From Lacihabitans soyangensis (GTDB lineage: Bacteria; Bacteroidota; Bacteroidia; Cytophagales; Spirosomataceae): DNA of 64,000 nt. Shown one piece after another: positions 35,941 through 45,585 of the stretch. How positions within the stretch are numbered: position 1 is the stretch's first letter; every line of letters begins with the position of its first letter. Both the position numbers and the translations under genes were made by a program. Below the pieces are notes generated by a model. The model did no database searches. It saw only the letters and a program-made list of their open reading frames with translations, and was not told where the DNA came from. The stretch spans positions 124,001 to 188,000 of the forward strand of contig NZ_RJUF01000003.1 in the NCBI RefSeq assembly GCF_024343775.1, in the 5' to 3' direction.

Positions 35941-36080
35941 GACAAGCTTTGTTGATTTAAAACCACCCTATGAAATTTACACTTTAAGGCAATTGTGAAA
36001 AACTCAGTAGCAATTCTATATGTAAAAAATAATATCCTAAGCAGTCTCTATTCTATGAGTTGCTATTTTGCAAAATAATA

Positions 36081-38015
36081 TCAATGCCTAAAATAAAAAT
36101 CTCCATCAAACTCGGAATACCAAGCGGGTTTTTGCTGGTCGTTGGTTTTGAGTTTTACGGCTTTTGAGGTTTCTTTTACTACTTCCTCTAGCTTAAGGTT
36201 GGGTTTGTCAATAAACTTCAGCAATTCTCCCGTGAAAATACCGTTTCGGCTTCCTTCGCCTTCTAAGGCCGTTTGGTTGGCCGATGCAGCATAAAATATA
36301 AATGAGCCTTGTGGGTTTTGGGTAGGGGCAGACAGGCCTCGTGAGCCAGAGCCACGGGTGGCGTTTCTGGCATCCAGCGGATTATCTCTACAAGCATCCA
36401 AAATGATGATGTTTACTTTTGAGTTGGCTTTTTTCATTTGTCCAAAAAGCTCGTCCACTTCCACACAATATTTGTTGAAATCTTGGTCGGTTTTGATGGC
36501 TTCGGCATCTATGGGTACCAGAAAATTGGTGCCGCTGCCGTTTTGCAAACCGTGGCCAGCATAAAAAAACATACCCACGTCATAACTGGCCAGTTCTCTA
36601 CCGAATTTTATAAATGCCATGCTCATTTCTTCGGCTTTCAGGTTTTTGTGTTTGATTACCTTAAAACCCAATCCTTCGAGTTTTTTGGCCATGTCGTCCA
36701 CGTCGTTCAGCGTGTTGTTGAGGGGTTTGTGTTTGTAGGCGGCATTGCCTATCAAAAGGGCTATTCTCCGCTCTTCAGCCTCTGGATTTTGCGATTTTAT
36801 TTTGTATATTTTTCGACTTGACTCCACACTTCCTCCAGAGTTTTTAGCCACAAATCTGAGGTTTGTAAGGTTGGCGTTGGGTGGTATAGTTACCTGTTTT
36901 TCAAATCTATATGGGCAGTCGGGTTGTTTGGATGGTACTATGACGAAATCTCTAGAAGTTAGCTCTACACCGTCGGCATACAAACTCATGGTTGGTTTTT
37001 CCGAACTATTTACACATGCTTTTATGGTTACTACATTTTCTGAAGTTTCTATAGTTTCTTGTGCTGGATATACCCAGCTGATGGTTGGTTTTGAATACTT
37101 AGGCGTATTTTTTACAACCACTTCCTCTTCTTCAGTTTCGCCGCAATCTACACTTAAGGTTTCGAGTTTGTTCTTGCTGAAATTATCGTTTGAATTTAAT
37201 TTTATGGCATATTCAAAATTCTCTTTGGCTTTTTCACAATCTTCCAGTTTGATATAAATCATACCTAAGTTTCTGAAAGCCAAATAAATGTCTTTCATGT
37301 TAAGGTCGATAGATTTTTGGGTGTCTTCTATTGCCTCATCGATATTGTCCAACATGATTTTTGAAAAACCACGGTAATGATATCCGTAAGGATCATTGGG
37401 TTTTTGTTTGATATAAAAATCAAAGTCTGCTATACTTTGTTTCCATTTACCATTGCTCAGATAGGCATTTCCTCGCCAATAGTAGAGGCTGTAATCTGTT
37501 GGTTTATAGGGCATACTGAGCGTATAATTCTCAGCAGCTTTACCAAAGTCAGAAAGTGCGTAGTAGGCGTTGGCTATTTGATAATAGCAGTCTCCGGGGC
37601 TGTATTTATACATCAAAGCAAAGTTAAAATCTTTGATGGCTTCGTTGTATTGGCCACGTTTGTGCTGGGCCAGGGCTCTGTCATAAAGGGTCAATCCATA
37701 CGCTTTCAAAATATTGGCGGGCATTTCTCCGATTTTGGTGTATCCGAGTTTGTTGAGGTCTTTTACAGCAAGGTTATAGTCTTCGTATGCTTCGTTGTAT
37801 TGTTTTTGGTAATATTTACACAATCCTCTGTAAGTTAGGGTATTATATGCCGGTTCAATGTCTTCATCTAGGGCACTATCGAATGCTATCTGGGCATTTT
37901 TGTAGTCTGCTTTTTTGTAATATTCTACACCTTTTTGGTAAGAACTTTGTCCAAAACTCAGCAAAGGCAGCAATATTATTATCAATATATAAAGTTTGTT
38001 TTTCATTGAATTCAT
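36081..38015 (-). CDS. exported TPR-caspase family protein (peptidase C14)
   Basis: A 644-residue protein with a signal peptide (to FGQ, residue 23). TPR repeats follow at about 26-285 and an Ig-like region at about 305-405 (TISWVYPAQETIETSENVVTIKACVNS). The caspase-like domain (about 414-640) starts ERRIALLIGNAAYKHKPLNNTLNDV. The catalytic dyad is intact, His488 in FYAGHG and Cys542 in LDACRDNP. The alternative ATG three codons in is equally possible. It lies 5 bases downstream of the papain-like gene, implying an operon. An exported caspase paired with a second exported protease is notable. Confidence 0.9.
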   Translation of the reverse strand: MNSMKNKLYILIIILLPLLSFGQSSYQKGVEYYKKADYKNAQIAFDSALDEDIEPAYNTLTYRGLCKYYQKQYNEAYEDYNLAVKDLNKLGYTKIGEMPANILKAYGLTLYDRALAQHKRGQYNEAIKDFNFALMYKYSPGDCYYQIANAYYALSDFGKAAENYTLSMPYKPTDYSLYYWRGNAYLSNGKWKQSIADFDFYIKQKPNDPYGYHYRGFSKIMLDNIDEAIEDTQKSIDLNMKDIYLAFRNLGMIYIKLEDCEKAKENFEYAIKLNSNDNFSKNKLETLSVDCGETEEEEVVVKNTPKYSKPTISWVYPAQETIETSENVVTIKACVNSSEKPTMSLYADGVELTSRDFVIVPSKQPDCPYRFEKQVTIPPNANLTNLRFVAKNSGGSVESSRKIYKIKSQNPEAEERRIALLIGNAAYKHKPLNNTLNDVDDMAKKLEGLGFKVIKHKNLKAEEMSMAFIKFGRELASYDVGMFFYAGHGLQNGSGTNFLVPIDAEAIKTDQDFNKYCVEVDELFGQMKKANSKVNIIILDACRDNPLDARNATRGSGSRGLSAPTQNPQGSFIFYAASANQTALEGEGSRNGIFTGELLKFIDKPNLKLEEVVKETSKAVKLKTNDQQKPAWYSEFDGDFYFRH

Positions 38016-38020
38016 GGGTT

Positions 38021-39850
38021 TTAATTCACATGGTTTATTTCTAGGGTAATAGGGATTACGGTTTTGCCGTTTAGTTTTGCTTCAAAGTTTATTTTGTCTT
38101 TGGCTAGGTTTATGCTTCTGTTTTCTACCATTTTATTTTGAAGGACGGCCTTTAGCTTGGTATCAAAACTACCCGATTGCCTTTGCATTTGTTTGGTTAT
38201 GGCTTTTATGTCTAATTCTTCTTTCGAAAACAAAATACAAAGATAATCTGTGCCGATGTTGTTGTCCAGCTGTACCCAATAATCTTCGTTGGGTATCATA
38301 ATTTCGTTTTTGGAGTAGTCTAAAAGGGCACTGTATCCATCAAAAGGGAAGATATTGCTTACTTTTTGGGTGTTGGTGCCATAACTTAGTAAATACACAT
38401 AAGCGGGTTGATTGTTGGTAAAACTCAAACGAAACTGTGTGCCTGTGCTGTATGATTTGGTGGCGGTGTAGTTTACGGTTTCGGTTGTAGAATTATTTAA
38501 TCTCACCGGCATGCTATTGCCATTGTCTAATATTACCTCAAAACTTCCTGCCAAATCGGCCCAGGTATTGTTTGGTGTAGAGGCTTCATAATCAGCCATT
38601 TCATAGGCTTCGTAGGTTACTGCTGCAAAGTCTTTGTATTTAAGCCACGTAAAGCCCTCGTTTCCCCAAAACGTACCCCAACTATTGATGATTTCAAATG
38701 CACCGCCATATTTTGTGTCGTCGTATCCAATCACAGTAATGGCATGTCGGCTAACCATTTTGCCCTTTTTGCCTTCCCAAAGCCCTTTGGTGGCTGAAGC
38801 ACTTGGTCTTTGGAACGAATCATAAACTTCCATGGCAATCACTACGGGGCGTTTTTCTGATAGACTTTTTTTGATGTTTTCCATCATTTGGCTGCGGTCA
38901 GAATTGTAATCTCTCGAAAGACGTTTGTAGTTTTTGATTTTGAATTTTGATGCCATTCTTACGTCTTGATTTTCGATAACAGGGGAGCAGCTGTACTCAA
39001 AGTCAACGTTTTTGATGGATCCTAAATCTTTGATAAGTTTGACGGCATCTTGTATGTAAGAGCCTTGTTTACACGCCGCTTCGGTTTGGCTAGATTTTAT
39101 CTGACTATAAGTAAACGACGGTGCAAAGGTTTCAGCGGTAATGGTTTGTCGGTTTTTTATGTTGTTCCTGATGGCGTAAAGAATCGTTCGGGCAGCGTAA
39201 GTGGTAGACCAGCCTACGCAGTCGCTGTATTGTTGTAAACCGGGTTTCGGGCAATATTCTTTCAAAGAAAACCGCTCTGGCAGACTTGTGTAGGACCTGT
39301 TAATGAGTCTCGATACTTGTGGAATGGATTGATATTGAGCTTCGTCGCTCATCAAACCAGTGAGTGTGGGAAGACTTTTGTCGTATTTGTTTTGTAAAAA
39401 ATCAAAGGCTTTTTTTACGGCATTTTCATCGAATCGGCTTTTTAGATATGGCTCGATGTAATTGCCATAGTTTTGTTCAAATGATTGGCCATTTCTTGCC
39501 AAAATATCCATTATGTTGGTTAGCTCCTTTTCTAATGGTATGTTTTCTGACTCCGAAAAAGAGCGGGTAGTTGTACTTTTTGAAAGCTCTTGGTTTTTTA
39601 TCAAAATGCCTAATTCTGTGGTGTTTATATTAGGGATATTACTATCAATATTTATAAATCCGCTTGGAGAAAGTAGGTTTAGTTTACTTTCTTTTCCAAA
39701 AATTAGCAGAGATTTTTCTGAAACCTGGTCTCCTTTTTTTAGTACTTTTCCATTAAGAGAAACCTGTCCTTGAGTTTCTAAAACGTAGATCTGGGCTTTG
39801 GAAATATTAGATAAAAAGACACAAAGAATCAGGAAGAAGGTTTTTTTCAT
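38021..39850 (-). CDS. exported papain-like C1 peptidase with DUF4384-type C-terminus
   Basis: A 609-residue protein with a signal peptide (to KAQ, residue 20). Residues about 21-70 look like a FecR-like beta domain (VLETQGQVSLNGKVLKKGDQV). The C1 peptidase domain (about 190-405) has catalytic Cys211 (QQYSDCVGWS), His369 (SRHAITVIGYDD) and Asn389 (INSWGTFWG). Residues about 440-555 match a DUF4384-like domain (GTQFRLSFTNNQPAYVYLLSYG, VSNIFPFDGYSALLDYSKNEIMIPNEDYWVQLD). It is upstream of the caspase gene with a 5-base gap. The DUF4384 domain often accompanies caspase or kinase domains, strengthening the link. Confidence 0.88.
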   Translation of the reverse strand: MKKTFFLILCVFLSNISKAQIYVLETQGQVSLNGKVLKKGDQVSEKSLLIFGKESKLNLLSPSGFINIDSNIPNINTTELGILIKNQELSKSTTTRSFSESENIPLEKELTNIMDILARNGQSFEQNYGNYIEPYLKSRFDENAVKKAFDFLQNKYDKSLPTLTGLMSDEAQYQSIPQVSRLINRSYTSLPERFSLKEYCPKPGLQQYSDCVGWSTTYAARTILYAIRNNIKNRQTITAETFAPSFTYSQIKSSQTEAACKQGSYIQDAVKLIKDLGSIKNVDFEYSCSPVIENQDVRMASKFKIKNYKRLSRDYNSDRSQMMENIKKSLSEKRPVVIAMEVYDSFQRPSASATKGLWEGKKGKMVSRHAITVIGYDDTKYGGAFEIINSWGTFWGNEGFTWLKYKDFAAVTYEAYEMADYEASTPNNTWADLAGSFEVILDNGNSMPVRLNNSTTETVNYTATKSYSTGTQFRLSFTNNQPAYVYLLSYGTNTQKVSNIFPFDGYSALLDYSKNEIMIPNEDYWVQLDNNIGTDYLCILFSKEELDIKAITKQMQRQSGSFDTKLKAVLQNKMVENRSINLAKDKINFEAKLNGKTVIPITLEINHVN

Positions 39851-40162
39851 TTAAATATTTTAGGTTTTAATGGCTAGGGTATGACAATTTACCTTTCAAA
39901 CCTCAATATTAATCTTGAAAATTCATAGTTCGGCGATTTTAACCGTCAATTAACATAAATTTTTAAATGGAAATTTGTAAACGGAGGACAAAATCTATTG
40001 TTTCACGATAATCTTGGAATATATAAATATTGAAACCTCTTTATCTTACAGACCTAAATTTGTATTTACGAAATCATTAATCCTTTGCACGGTTGTACAA
40101 ATCATAACATCCTCATATTATCGTTTTTAAGAATTACTTCTTGCCAGTTTTTTTTGCAAAAA

Positions 40163-40190
40163 AAATACCCTGATTTGCATCAAGGTATTT
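40163..40190 (-). terminator. rho-independent terminator of the Ig-repeat protein gene
   Basis: The 11-base arms AAATACCCTGA / TCAAGGTATTT pair at all but one position. On the minus strand they are followed by a U-tract (the A run at 40157-40165). It stands 20 bases past the stop of the large minus-strand gene. The rest of the 359-base stretch up to 39851 shows no recognisable feature. Confidence 0.75.
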
Positions 40191-40209
40191 CAAATTAGGT
40201 CATTGATTA

Positions 40210-43200
40210 TCAATTACAAACTCCTCTTTCAGCCAAGAAAACCGTTCCGTTGGCGGCTAAAAACCCAGGTGAAAGCTCTATGGCTTGTGCTGAACGGTAG
40301 GTAATGTTAGCGGTTCCGGTTATTTTATTTGCTGCAGTTATTTTTACGTTCGAAGCCTTTACTTGAAGACCCGTGCTGTAGTCATCAGTGGGGCTAACGA
40401 GATTAAACGTGGAGCCACAGATATTTACAACAATAGGTTTGATGTCTGTGCAGCCAGCAAGGCTAGTTGCCTTGATGTAGTACGTTCCGGAGTTTGCCAC
40501 GGCCGTTGGAGTTGATAAAATGTTGGTGGCCAATAAGTTGGTAAAATAACTCAGGATGGTTCCAGATGGCAAAGTACTTCCAGAGGTAGCCGAAGGCACC
40601 GTGATGTTTACGGGGCCATTTCCTGGAGTATTTTGATTCGTAATTACCAAAATAGGATTTGGATTTACCGTTACAGCAACAGTTCCATTGGCCGAACAAC
40701 TTCCAAGCGTGACAGTAACCGAATAGGTACCCGACATGCCTACCGTTGCTGTATTTGAAACCAAGGGATCTTCAAGTATAGAACTGAAACTTGACGGCCC
40801 AGACCACCCATAAGTGGCTGATGGTGTATTGTTTACGTTTAAAGTCAAAGCAGCCCCTTGGCAAATATTTACTGGTGAGGTTGTAGAAACTGTTGGTCTA
40901 AGATTAACCACATTTACTACTGTAGTATTTACACTGCAGCCATTTAGGTTTACAGTTACGCTATAGGTTCCGCTGGCATTGGTTGCTGCCGAATTTATAG
41001 TTAGGTCCTCTAAACCAGAAGTAAAACTATTGGGTCCGGTCCAACTATAGGTAGAACCTGCAGTAGCGTCTATTCCAAAGTTCAAGTTATTGCCAGAACA
41101 AATGGGTGAGTTGGTATTTGTTCCTGAAATGACAGGAAGGGGTTTTACAGTTACCGCTACTGTGTTGGATGCATTACACGAACCGAGAGTAACCGTAACA
41201 GAATATGTGCCCGACATACCTGTAGTGGCTGTATTTGAAACCAAAGGATTTTGACCCGCACCTGCAAAAAACGGCCCAGACCACAAGTAAGTGGCTGAAG
41301 GGGTGTTGTTTACTGCCAAAGACAAAGGCTGGTTTGCACAAATTATTACGGGTGAAGTGGTATTGGCAGTTGGGGTTTGGTTTACCACGTTTACAATGGT
41401 AGTATTTACAACGCAGCCATTTAGGGTTACCGCAACACTGTAAGTGCCACTCGCACTGGTACTTGCCGAATTTATCGATTGATCCTCAGTAGTCGAAATA
41501 AAGCTGTTTGGTCCTATCCAGCTATAAGTCGAGCCAGGGCTTGCATTGAGACCAAAGGTGAGTGTAATGCCAGAGCAGATAGGCGAGTTGGTACTGATTC
41601 CTGACAGTACAGGTAATGGTTTTACGATTATTTTTATCGAGTCTATTTTAATACAAGCATTAGGTGACATATAAGAAACTTTGTAAAATCCTGAGTCAGC
41701 TAAAGTCACAGCAGAAACAGTTTTATTACCACCACTTCCACCAATATTTACATTCCCTCTTGCCCATCCTAAAAACGAGTTTCCAACAGCTGAAGAAGTA
41801 AGATTAATATTTTGACCTTCACAAACAGGCGAATTACTACCTAGCGTAATAACAGGCAGGGGGTTTACGGTTATTATCAAGGAAGCAGATGAAGTGCATC
41901 CTGCCATAGTTGATGTAGCATTAACAGTGTATGTTCCCCCACCATTGGCTGGAATATTTGCTCTGGTAGGAGCATTTCCGGTTGCTGTAAAACCTGCCGG
42001 TCCTGTCCATGAATAAGTGGCTGGTACATTTGAATTTACACCCAAAATTAATGTTGCCATTTCACAAGGAACGGTATTATTTGCAGATGGCGTTAATGTT
42101 AAACCTATAGTCAGCGAAGTGGCGGCCGTGTCTCTTATCATAGGTAAAGTGCTTTCTACCATTACCTTATAGCCAGATGCTATGGCTATATTATTGGGTA
42201 TGGTACCCACCAATGTGTCGCCTGTAGTATTCATGGACGAAGTGATACCAACAAAATTCTGACCAAGGCTATTTGAAAGTTTAATTGTAAAAGTACTTAT
42301 CAGGGCCGGATTATTCCGTGGCCAATTTCCTGTTGTATCAATCGGTATTTTTATTATTCCACCGGGGCAAAATTCTGTGGAAAGCGTATTATTCGCTAGT
42401 CGGGGTTCACCTATTTGCATTTTTATGGTGGTATCTATCCGTACTACGGTTTGGTAAAAATGTGAGTTTTTTGAACTTACTATGCTCGAATCGAGCATAG
42501 TTGAACCAAACACTTTGAAGGTCATCACATGTACACCATGCGATAGTCCGGTAGTTGTTATTTCTCTACTACCAATCACGTCGGAGTCAAAGCTGTCACG
42601 CTTTAGTGTGTCGGCTACATTGAAGGTCACATTTAAAAAATCATTAGGAGGCGTGCCCACATAAGAATAGCCACCCAGAGCATATCTGATAGAATCTACC
42701 CTCGCCAATTCACCTGATTGCCTACCCATAACTAAAATGCTTTCTGATTGCCAAGGAGTGAATAATCCATATTTGTCTTTAAACCTAAAAAAGAGCTGGT
42801 TGGCACCTTTTACTGCCCCAGCAGTGGGAAAATTGAGATTAAATGTGAAATTATTATCCGACGCAGGCATTAAAATAGTTTGGGAAGGATTGGTGTCTGA
42901 GTTCCAATAATAGGTCATTTCTTTCATTTCTAAGGAATCAACTTGGTCAGTTGCACCAGCTAAATGATTTTCGGGACTTATTAATATCGGCTGACCTTCT
43001 GCCTGTGACCAAAGGGTGTCGTTAAGCTTAAACCTTACAAAGAGTATATGTTGACCGGCGGTTAATGGTCCAGCTACATTTAGGTTGAACGTTTCGTCTC
43101 CAATACCGCCAGATATTTCGGAGGGCGTTAGTGCGGTACCCAGTCCAACACCAGGGTCGGTATTCCAAAAATATTCACCCGCAACAATATTTTGTGCAGA

Positions 43201-43254
43201 TGCTATATTAGAAAACCACACCCAAAGAGTAACTAAAAGCAATAATTTTTTCAT
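40210..43254 (-). CDS. large Ig-repeat surface protein with C-terminal coathanger-type domain
   Basis: A 1,014-residue secreted protein (signal to ASAQ, residue 21). The N-terminal 300 residues hold beta domains with EYFWNTDPGVGLGTA-type sequence. From about residue 390 there are tandem Ig/PKD-like repeats, many ending with a GTYSVTVTL pattern. Two domain types alternate over a unit of roughly 160 residues that is duplicated almost exactly. The C-terminus (ICGSTFNLVS...TANITYRSAQAIELSPGFLAANGTVFLAERGVCN) is a Cys-flanked beta stack of the coathanger kind seen on Bacteroidota surface proteins. An adhesin role is likely but unproven. Confidence 0.85.
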   Translation of the reverse strand: MKKLLLLVTLWVWFSNIASAQNIVAGEYFWNTDPGVGLGTALTPSEISGGIGDETFNLNVAGPLTAGQHILFVRFKLNDTLWSQAEGQPILISPENHLAGATDQVDSLEMKEMTYYWNSDTNPSQTILMPASDNNFTFNLNFPTAGAVKGANQLFFRFKDKYGLFTPWQSESILVMGRQSGELARVDSIRYALGGYSYVGTPPNDFLNVTFNVADTLKRDSFDSDVIGSREITTTGLSHGVHVMTFKVFGSTMLDSSIVSSKNSHFYQTVVRIDTTIKMQIGEPRLANNTLSTEFCPGGIIKIPIDTTGNWPRNNPALISTFTIKLSNSLGQNFVGITSSMNTTGDTLVGTIPNNIAIASGYKVMVESTLPMIRDTAATSLTIGLTLTPSANNTVPCEMATLILGVNSNVPATYSWTGPAGFTATGNAPTRANIPANGGGTYTVNATSTMAGCTSSASLIITVNPLPVITLGSNSPVCEGQNINLTSSAVGNSFLGWARGNVNIGGSGGNKTVSAVTLADSGFYKVSYMSPNACIKIDSIKIIVKPLPVLSGISTNSPICSGITLTFGLNASPGSTYSWIGPNSFISTTEDQSINSASTSASGTYSVAVTLNGCVVNTTIVNVVNQTPTANTTSPVIICANQPLSLAVNNTPSATYLWSGPFFAGAGQNPLVSNTATTGMSGTYSVTVTLGSCNASNTVAVTVKPLPVISGTNTNSPICSGNNLNFGIDATAGSTYSWTGPNSFTSGLEDLTINSAATNASGTYSVTVNLNGCSVNTTVVNVVNLRPTVSTTSPVNICQGAALTLNVNNTPSATYGWSGPSSFSSILEDPLVSNTATVGMSGTYSVTVTLGSCSANGTVAVTVNPNPILVITNQNTPGNGPVNITVPSATSGSTLPSGTILSYFTNLLATNILSTPTAVANSGTYYIKATSLAGCTDIKPIVVNICGSTFNLVSPTDDYSTGLQVKASNVKITAANKITGTANITYRSAQAIELSPGFLAANGTVFLAERGVCN

Positions 43255-43304
43255 AGGAATATGATTTTTATTATTTTGATAATAAGTTATTTACCATCAA
43301 AATA

Positions 43305-44402
43305 TTAATTATTGGTTTTGGCTTTTACGGTAACAGGTATCACAGAGTTGGCAGCAGCCAAAGTAGGTACAGACATGCTATAAATTTGTGGGCCAACAGG
43401 TATGCCACTCAAAACATAAGGTTGGTCGCCACCGAATGGACCAGCGTCAGTAACGGGTGAATTACTTGCATAAGGAGCTTTGCGACCATAGTTGGTGGCA
43501 GGACTTCCCGGTGATAGCACTGCCCTTCCATCTGCATTATTTAGGCCGTTGGTGTTGGTTGGATAGCCACCGAATATTTTGGCTGTAGTTACAAGATTGT
43601 CGCTAGGCAAGGTGATACCAGAGGTGAGTTTGTCTATAATGTTATACTTGAATGCATAAGGATGGTAAAGTGGGTTGGTGGGATTAAACATGTAAATTGT
43701 GGTGTTTGGAAAACCCCCTTTAAATACATTGTTATAGAATGAAATATTATTGATACCTCCACTCATAGCAAATACTTCTCCAGCTCCAGAGCCTCCTGTG
43801 TTTGTACTATCTATATCAAAAACGTTGTTTATTATTAGGCCCGACGAGGCATTGTCGTGGTCAAATCTAAGTTTAGTTAAACATATATTGTTGGCAATCA
43901 AATAGTTGTTCTGAATTACTCCTGCAGAAAAACCAATATTTATAGAGGCATAAGAGCTACTATTCGTAGTACCAAGATAGTTTTGAGTTATTTTATTATT
44001 TGTTGTACTGACATTACCTTGGTTCAGGTCATACCCCATTAGAAATTGGAAGAAAATTTTATTTCGGGTGATGGTATTGTTACTAGAGCCAATGTAAAAG
44101 TCATTTAGAATATCCATTCCAGCAATATAACTTCCGCTTGAGCCCGTTGTTAAATTCATGTTTGTTACTTGTGCAGAACCAGCAGACCTAAAATAACCTG
44201 GGCCCAAAATGGTTAGTTTTTTATTGATATTTATAGTGCTACCTGTGTAGTTTCCAACTCCCACAATTAACACATCCCCCGCAGTAGCATTTGTAATCTT
44301 TGTTTGTAAATTGTCACCATTTACCACTGAAATAACGGCAGCTTGGCCAATTAAACAAGCAGAAAGCATCAAAAAAGAAAGAAGTAAAAATTTTGTTTTC
44401 AT
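43305..44402 (-). CDS. exported right-handed beta-helix repeat protein
   Basis: A 365-residue secreted protein (signal to IGQA, residue 21). It starts with NGDNLQTKITNATAGDVLIVGVGNYTGSTININKKLTILGPGY, the typical pectate-lyase-like N-cap. It then has parallel beta-helix turns rich in Asn/Ile/Thr (NTITRNKIFFQF, NNKITQNYLGTT, NNYLIANNICL, NNISFYNNVFKG). No catalytic residues are evident, so a structural surface role is more likely than lyase activity. It lies 19 bases from the orphan LytTR gene and 50 bases before the Ig-repeat gene, so the three probably form an operon. Confidence 0.87.
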   Translation of the reverse strand: MKTKFLLLSFLMLSACLIGQAAVISVVNGDNLQTKITNATAGDVLIVGVGNYTGSTININKKLTILGPGYFRSAGSAQVTNMNLTTGSSGSYIAGMDILNDFYIGSSNNTITRNKIFFQFLMGYDLNQGNVSTTNNKITQNYLGTTNSSSYASINIGFSAGVIQNNYLIANNICLTKLRFDHDNASSGLIINNVFDIDSTNTGGSGAGEVFAMSGGINNISFYNNVFKGGFPNTTIYMFNPTNPLYHPYAFKYNIIDKLTSGITLPSDNLVTTAKIFGGYPTNTNGLNNADGRAVLSPGSPATNYGRKAPYASNSPVTDAGPFGGDQPYVLSGIPVGPQIYSMSVPTLAAANSVIPVTVKAKTNN

Positions 44403-44421
44403 TGTATTAAATTGTTTAAAA

Positions 44422-44757
44422 TCAATTGATTAAATATTTTTGAATGTAGTTTTGAGCATCTGCTGCTCTGCGACGAGAAAAGGTAATCTTGACGCCATTG
44501 TTTAGCTCAACGGTCTGTTTGTTTGTATTATCGCCAAGGCATTTTACATGAAATGCATTCAGCATAACTTGTCTATTTACCCTTACAAAGGGGGCATCTT
44601 TTACAATTTCAGAAATCTGTTTCAGGGTTTTGGCAACAGTAAGTTTTCTGCCATTTTGAAGCCATATTAGAGAATAATTGACGTCCGATTCAAACATCAA
44701 AATATCTTCCGGATCTAACTCTATGTTTCGGATGATATGCAGGTTCTTGAGGGCCAT
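44422..44757 (-). CDS. orphan LytTR-domain DNA-binding protein
   Basis: A 111-residue protein that is essentially one LytTR domain (ILMFESDVNYSLIWLQNGRKLTVAKTLKQISEIVKDAPFVRVNRQVMLNAFHVKCL), without a receiver. It has the positively charged TFSRRRAADAQNYI C-terminus. It leads the run of beta-helix and Ig-repeat surface genes and is divergent from a NarL-type response regulator. An 11-base inverted repeat lies in the 171-base divergent region. It likely controls its own operon (inference). Confidence 0.87.
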   Translation of the reverse strand: MALKNLHIIRNIELDPEDILMFESDVNYSLIWLQNGRKLTVAKTLKQISEIVKDAPFVRVNRQVMLNAFHVKCLGDNTNKQTVELNNGVKITFSRRRAADAQNYIQKYLIN

Positions 44758-44806
44758 AATCTATTTTGGATTGATAACCCAAAATTGATGGTAATTCAAA
44801 GCCTTG

Positions 44807-44884
44807 TCAATAAGGCATTTGCCCTATTTTTGTGTTATTGGTTACCATTGGATAAATTTCTAAATACGTCATTTGCCTTATTGA
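44807..44884. promoter_or_regulatory. spaced inverted repeat between LytTR and response-regulator genes
   Basis: Perfect 11-base arms TCAATAAGGCA (44807-44817) and TGCCTTATTGA (44874-44884) sit in the divergent region, 56 bases apart. A short GGCATTTGCC dyad follows the left arm. The pair could bind one regulator at two divergent promoters. Confidence 0.45.
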
Positions 44885-44928
44885 TTTTAATATTTGTTAT
44901 CTTGTATTTTTGTATAAAAACAAACTCC

Positions 44929-45585
44929 ATGATTACCATTGGCCTCGTTGACGACAACCCAACTTTGCTCCGAAACATTAGTCAGAATCTCTCGATTTTT
45001 GATGAAGTTGAGGTTATTTTTAAAGCCAATGGAGGTCATGATGCTTTGGACAAGCTTAACAATCACCACCCTGACATGCTGCTGATGGATATAGAAATGC
45101 CCGAAATGGACGGCATAGAAACCACCAGGCGGATAAAGGAGCTTTTTCCTGAAATAAAAATCATGATGTTGAGTGTGCTCGACCGTGAAGACAAAATTTT
45201 TGAAGCCATAAAAGCCGGAGCTTCGGGCTACCTGACCAAAGACGAAAAACCCTCAAAAATAGTAGCTGCCATAGAAGAATTGATGGAAGGTGGTGCACCG
45301 ATGTCGCCAACTATAGCCATGAAAACTTTACAAATACTAAGAAATCAGGAGATTGTTGGCCAAAAGACCGAATCTTACGAGAGTCCGGAATTCTACAATC
45401 TGACAAAAAGAGAAATAGAAATACTAGAAAAAGTGGCTGCTGGATTAACTTATAATCAGATAGCAGACCAGCTCTTTATTTCTGCCAAAACTGCCCGTAA
45501 GCATATAGAAAACATTTATCAAAAGCTTCACGTACATTCCAAACTGGAAGCCGTAGCCGTAGCACAAAAGAATAGGTGGGTATGA
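44929..45585 (+). CDS. NarL/FixJ-family response regulator
   Basis: A 218-residue two-component regulator. I chose the ATG at 44929 (MITIGLVDDN), because an upstream frame adds 64 hydrophobic residues with no family match. The receiver has D8/D9, phospho-acceptor D54 (LLMDIEMPEMDG) and a Lys in GYLTKDE. The C-terminal LuxR-type HTH spans about 150-215 (LTKREIEILEKVAAGLTYNQIADQLFISAKTARKHIENIYQKLHV). It overlaps the histidine-kinase start by 10 bases, a typical cognate pair. Confidence 0.93.
   Translation: MITIGLVDDNPTLLRNISQNLSIFDEVEVIFKANGGHDALDKLNNHHPDMLLMDIEMPEMDGIETTRRIKELFPEIKIMMLSVLDREDKIFEAIKAGASGYLTKDEKPSKIVAAIEELMEGGAPMSPTIAMKTLQILRNQEIVGQKTESYESPEFYNLTKREIEILEKVAAGLTYNQIADQLFISAKTARKHIENIYQKLHVHSKLEAVAVAQKNRWV

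Noticed and set aside
44737-44928. A 64-residue hydrophobic N-terminal extension of the NarL-type response regulator.
   Set aside because: It overlaps the divergent LytTR gene start and the shared regulatory region; response regulators of this kind start at MITIGLVDDN.
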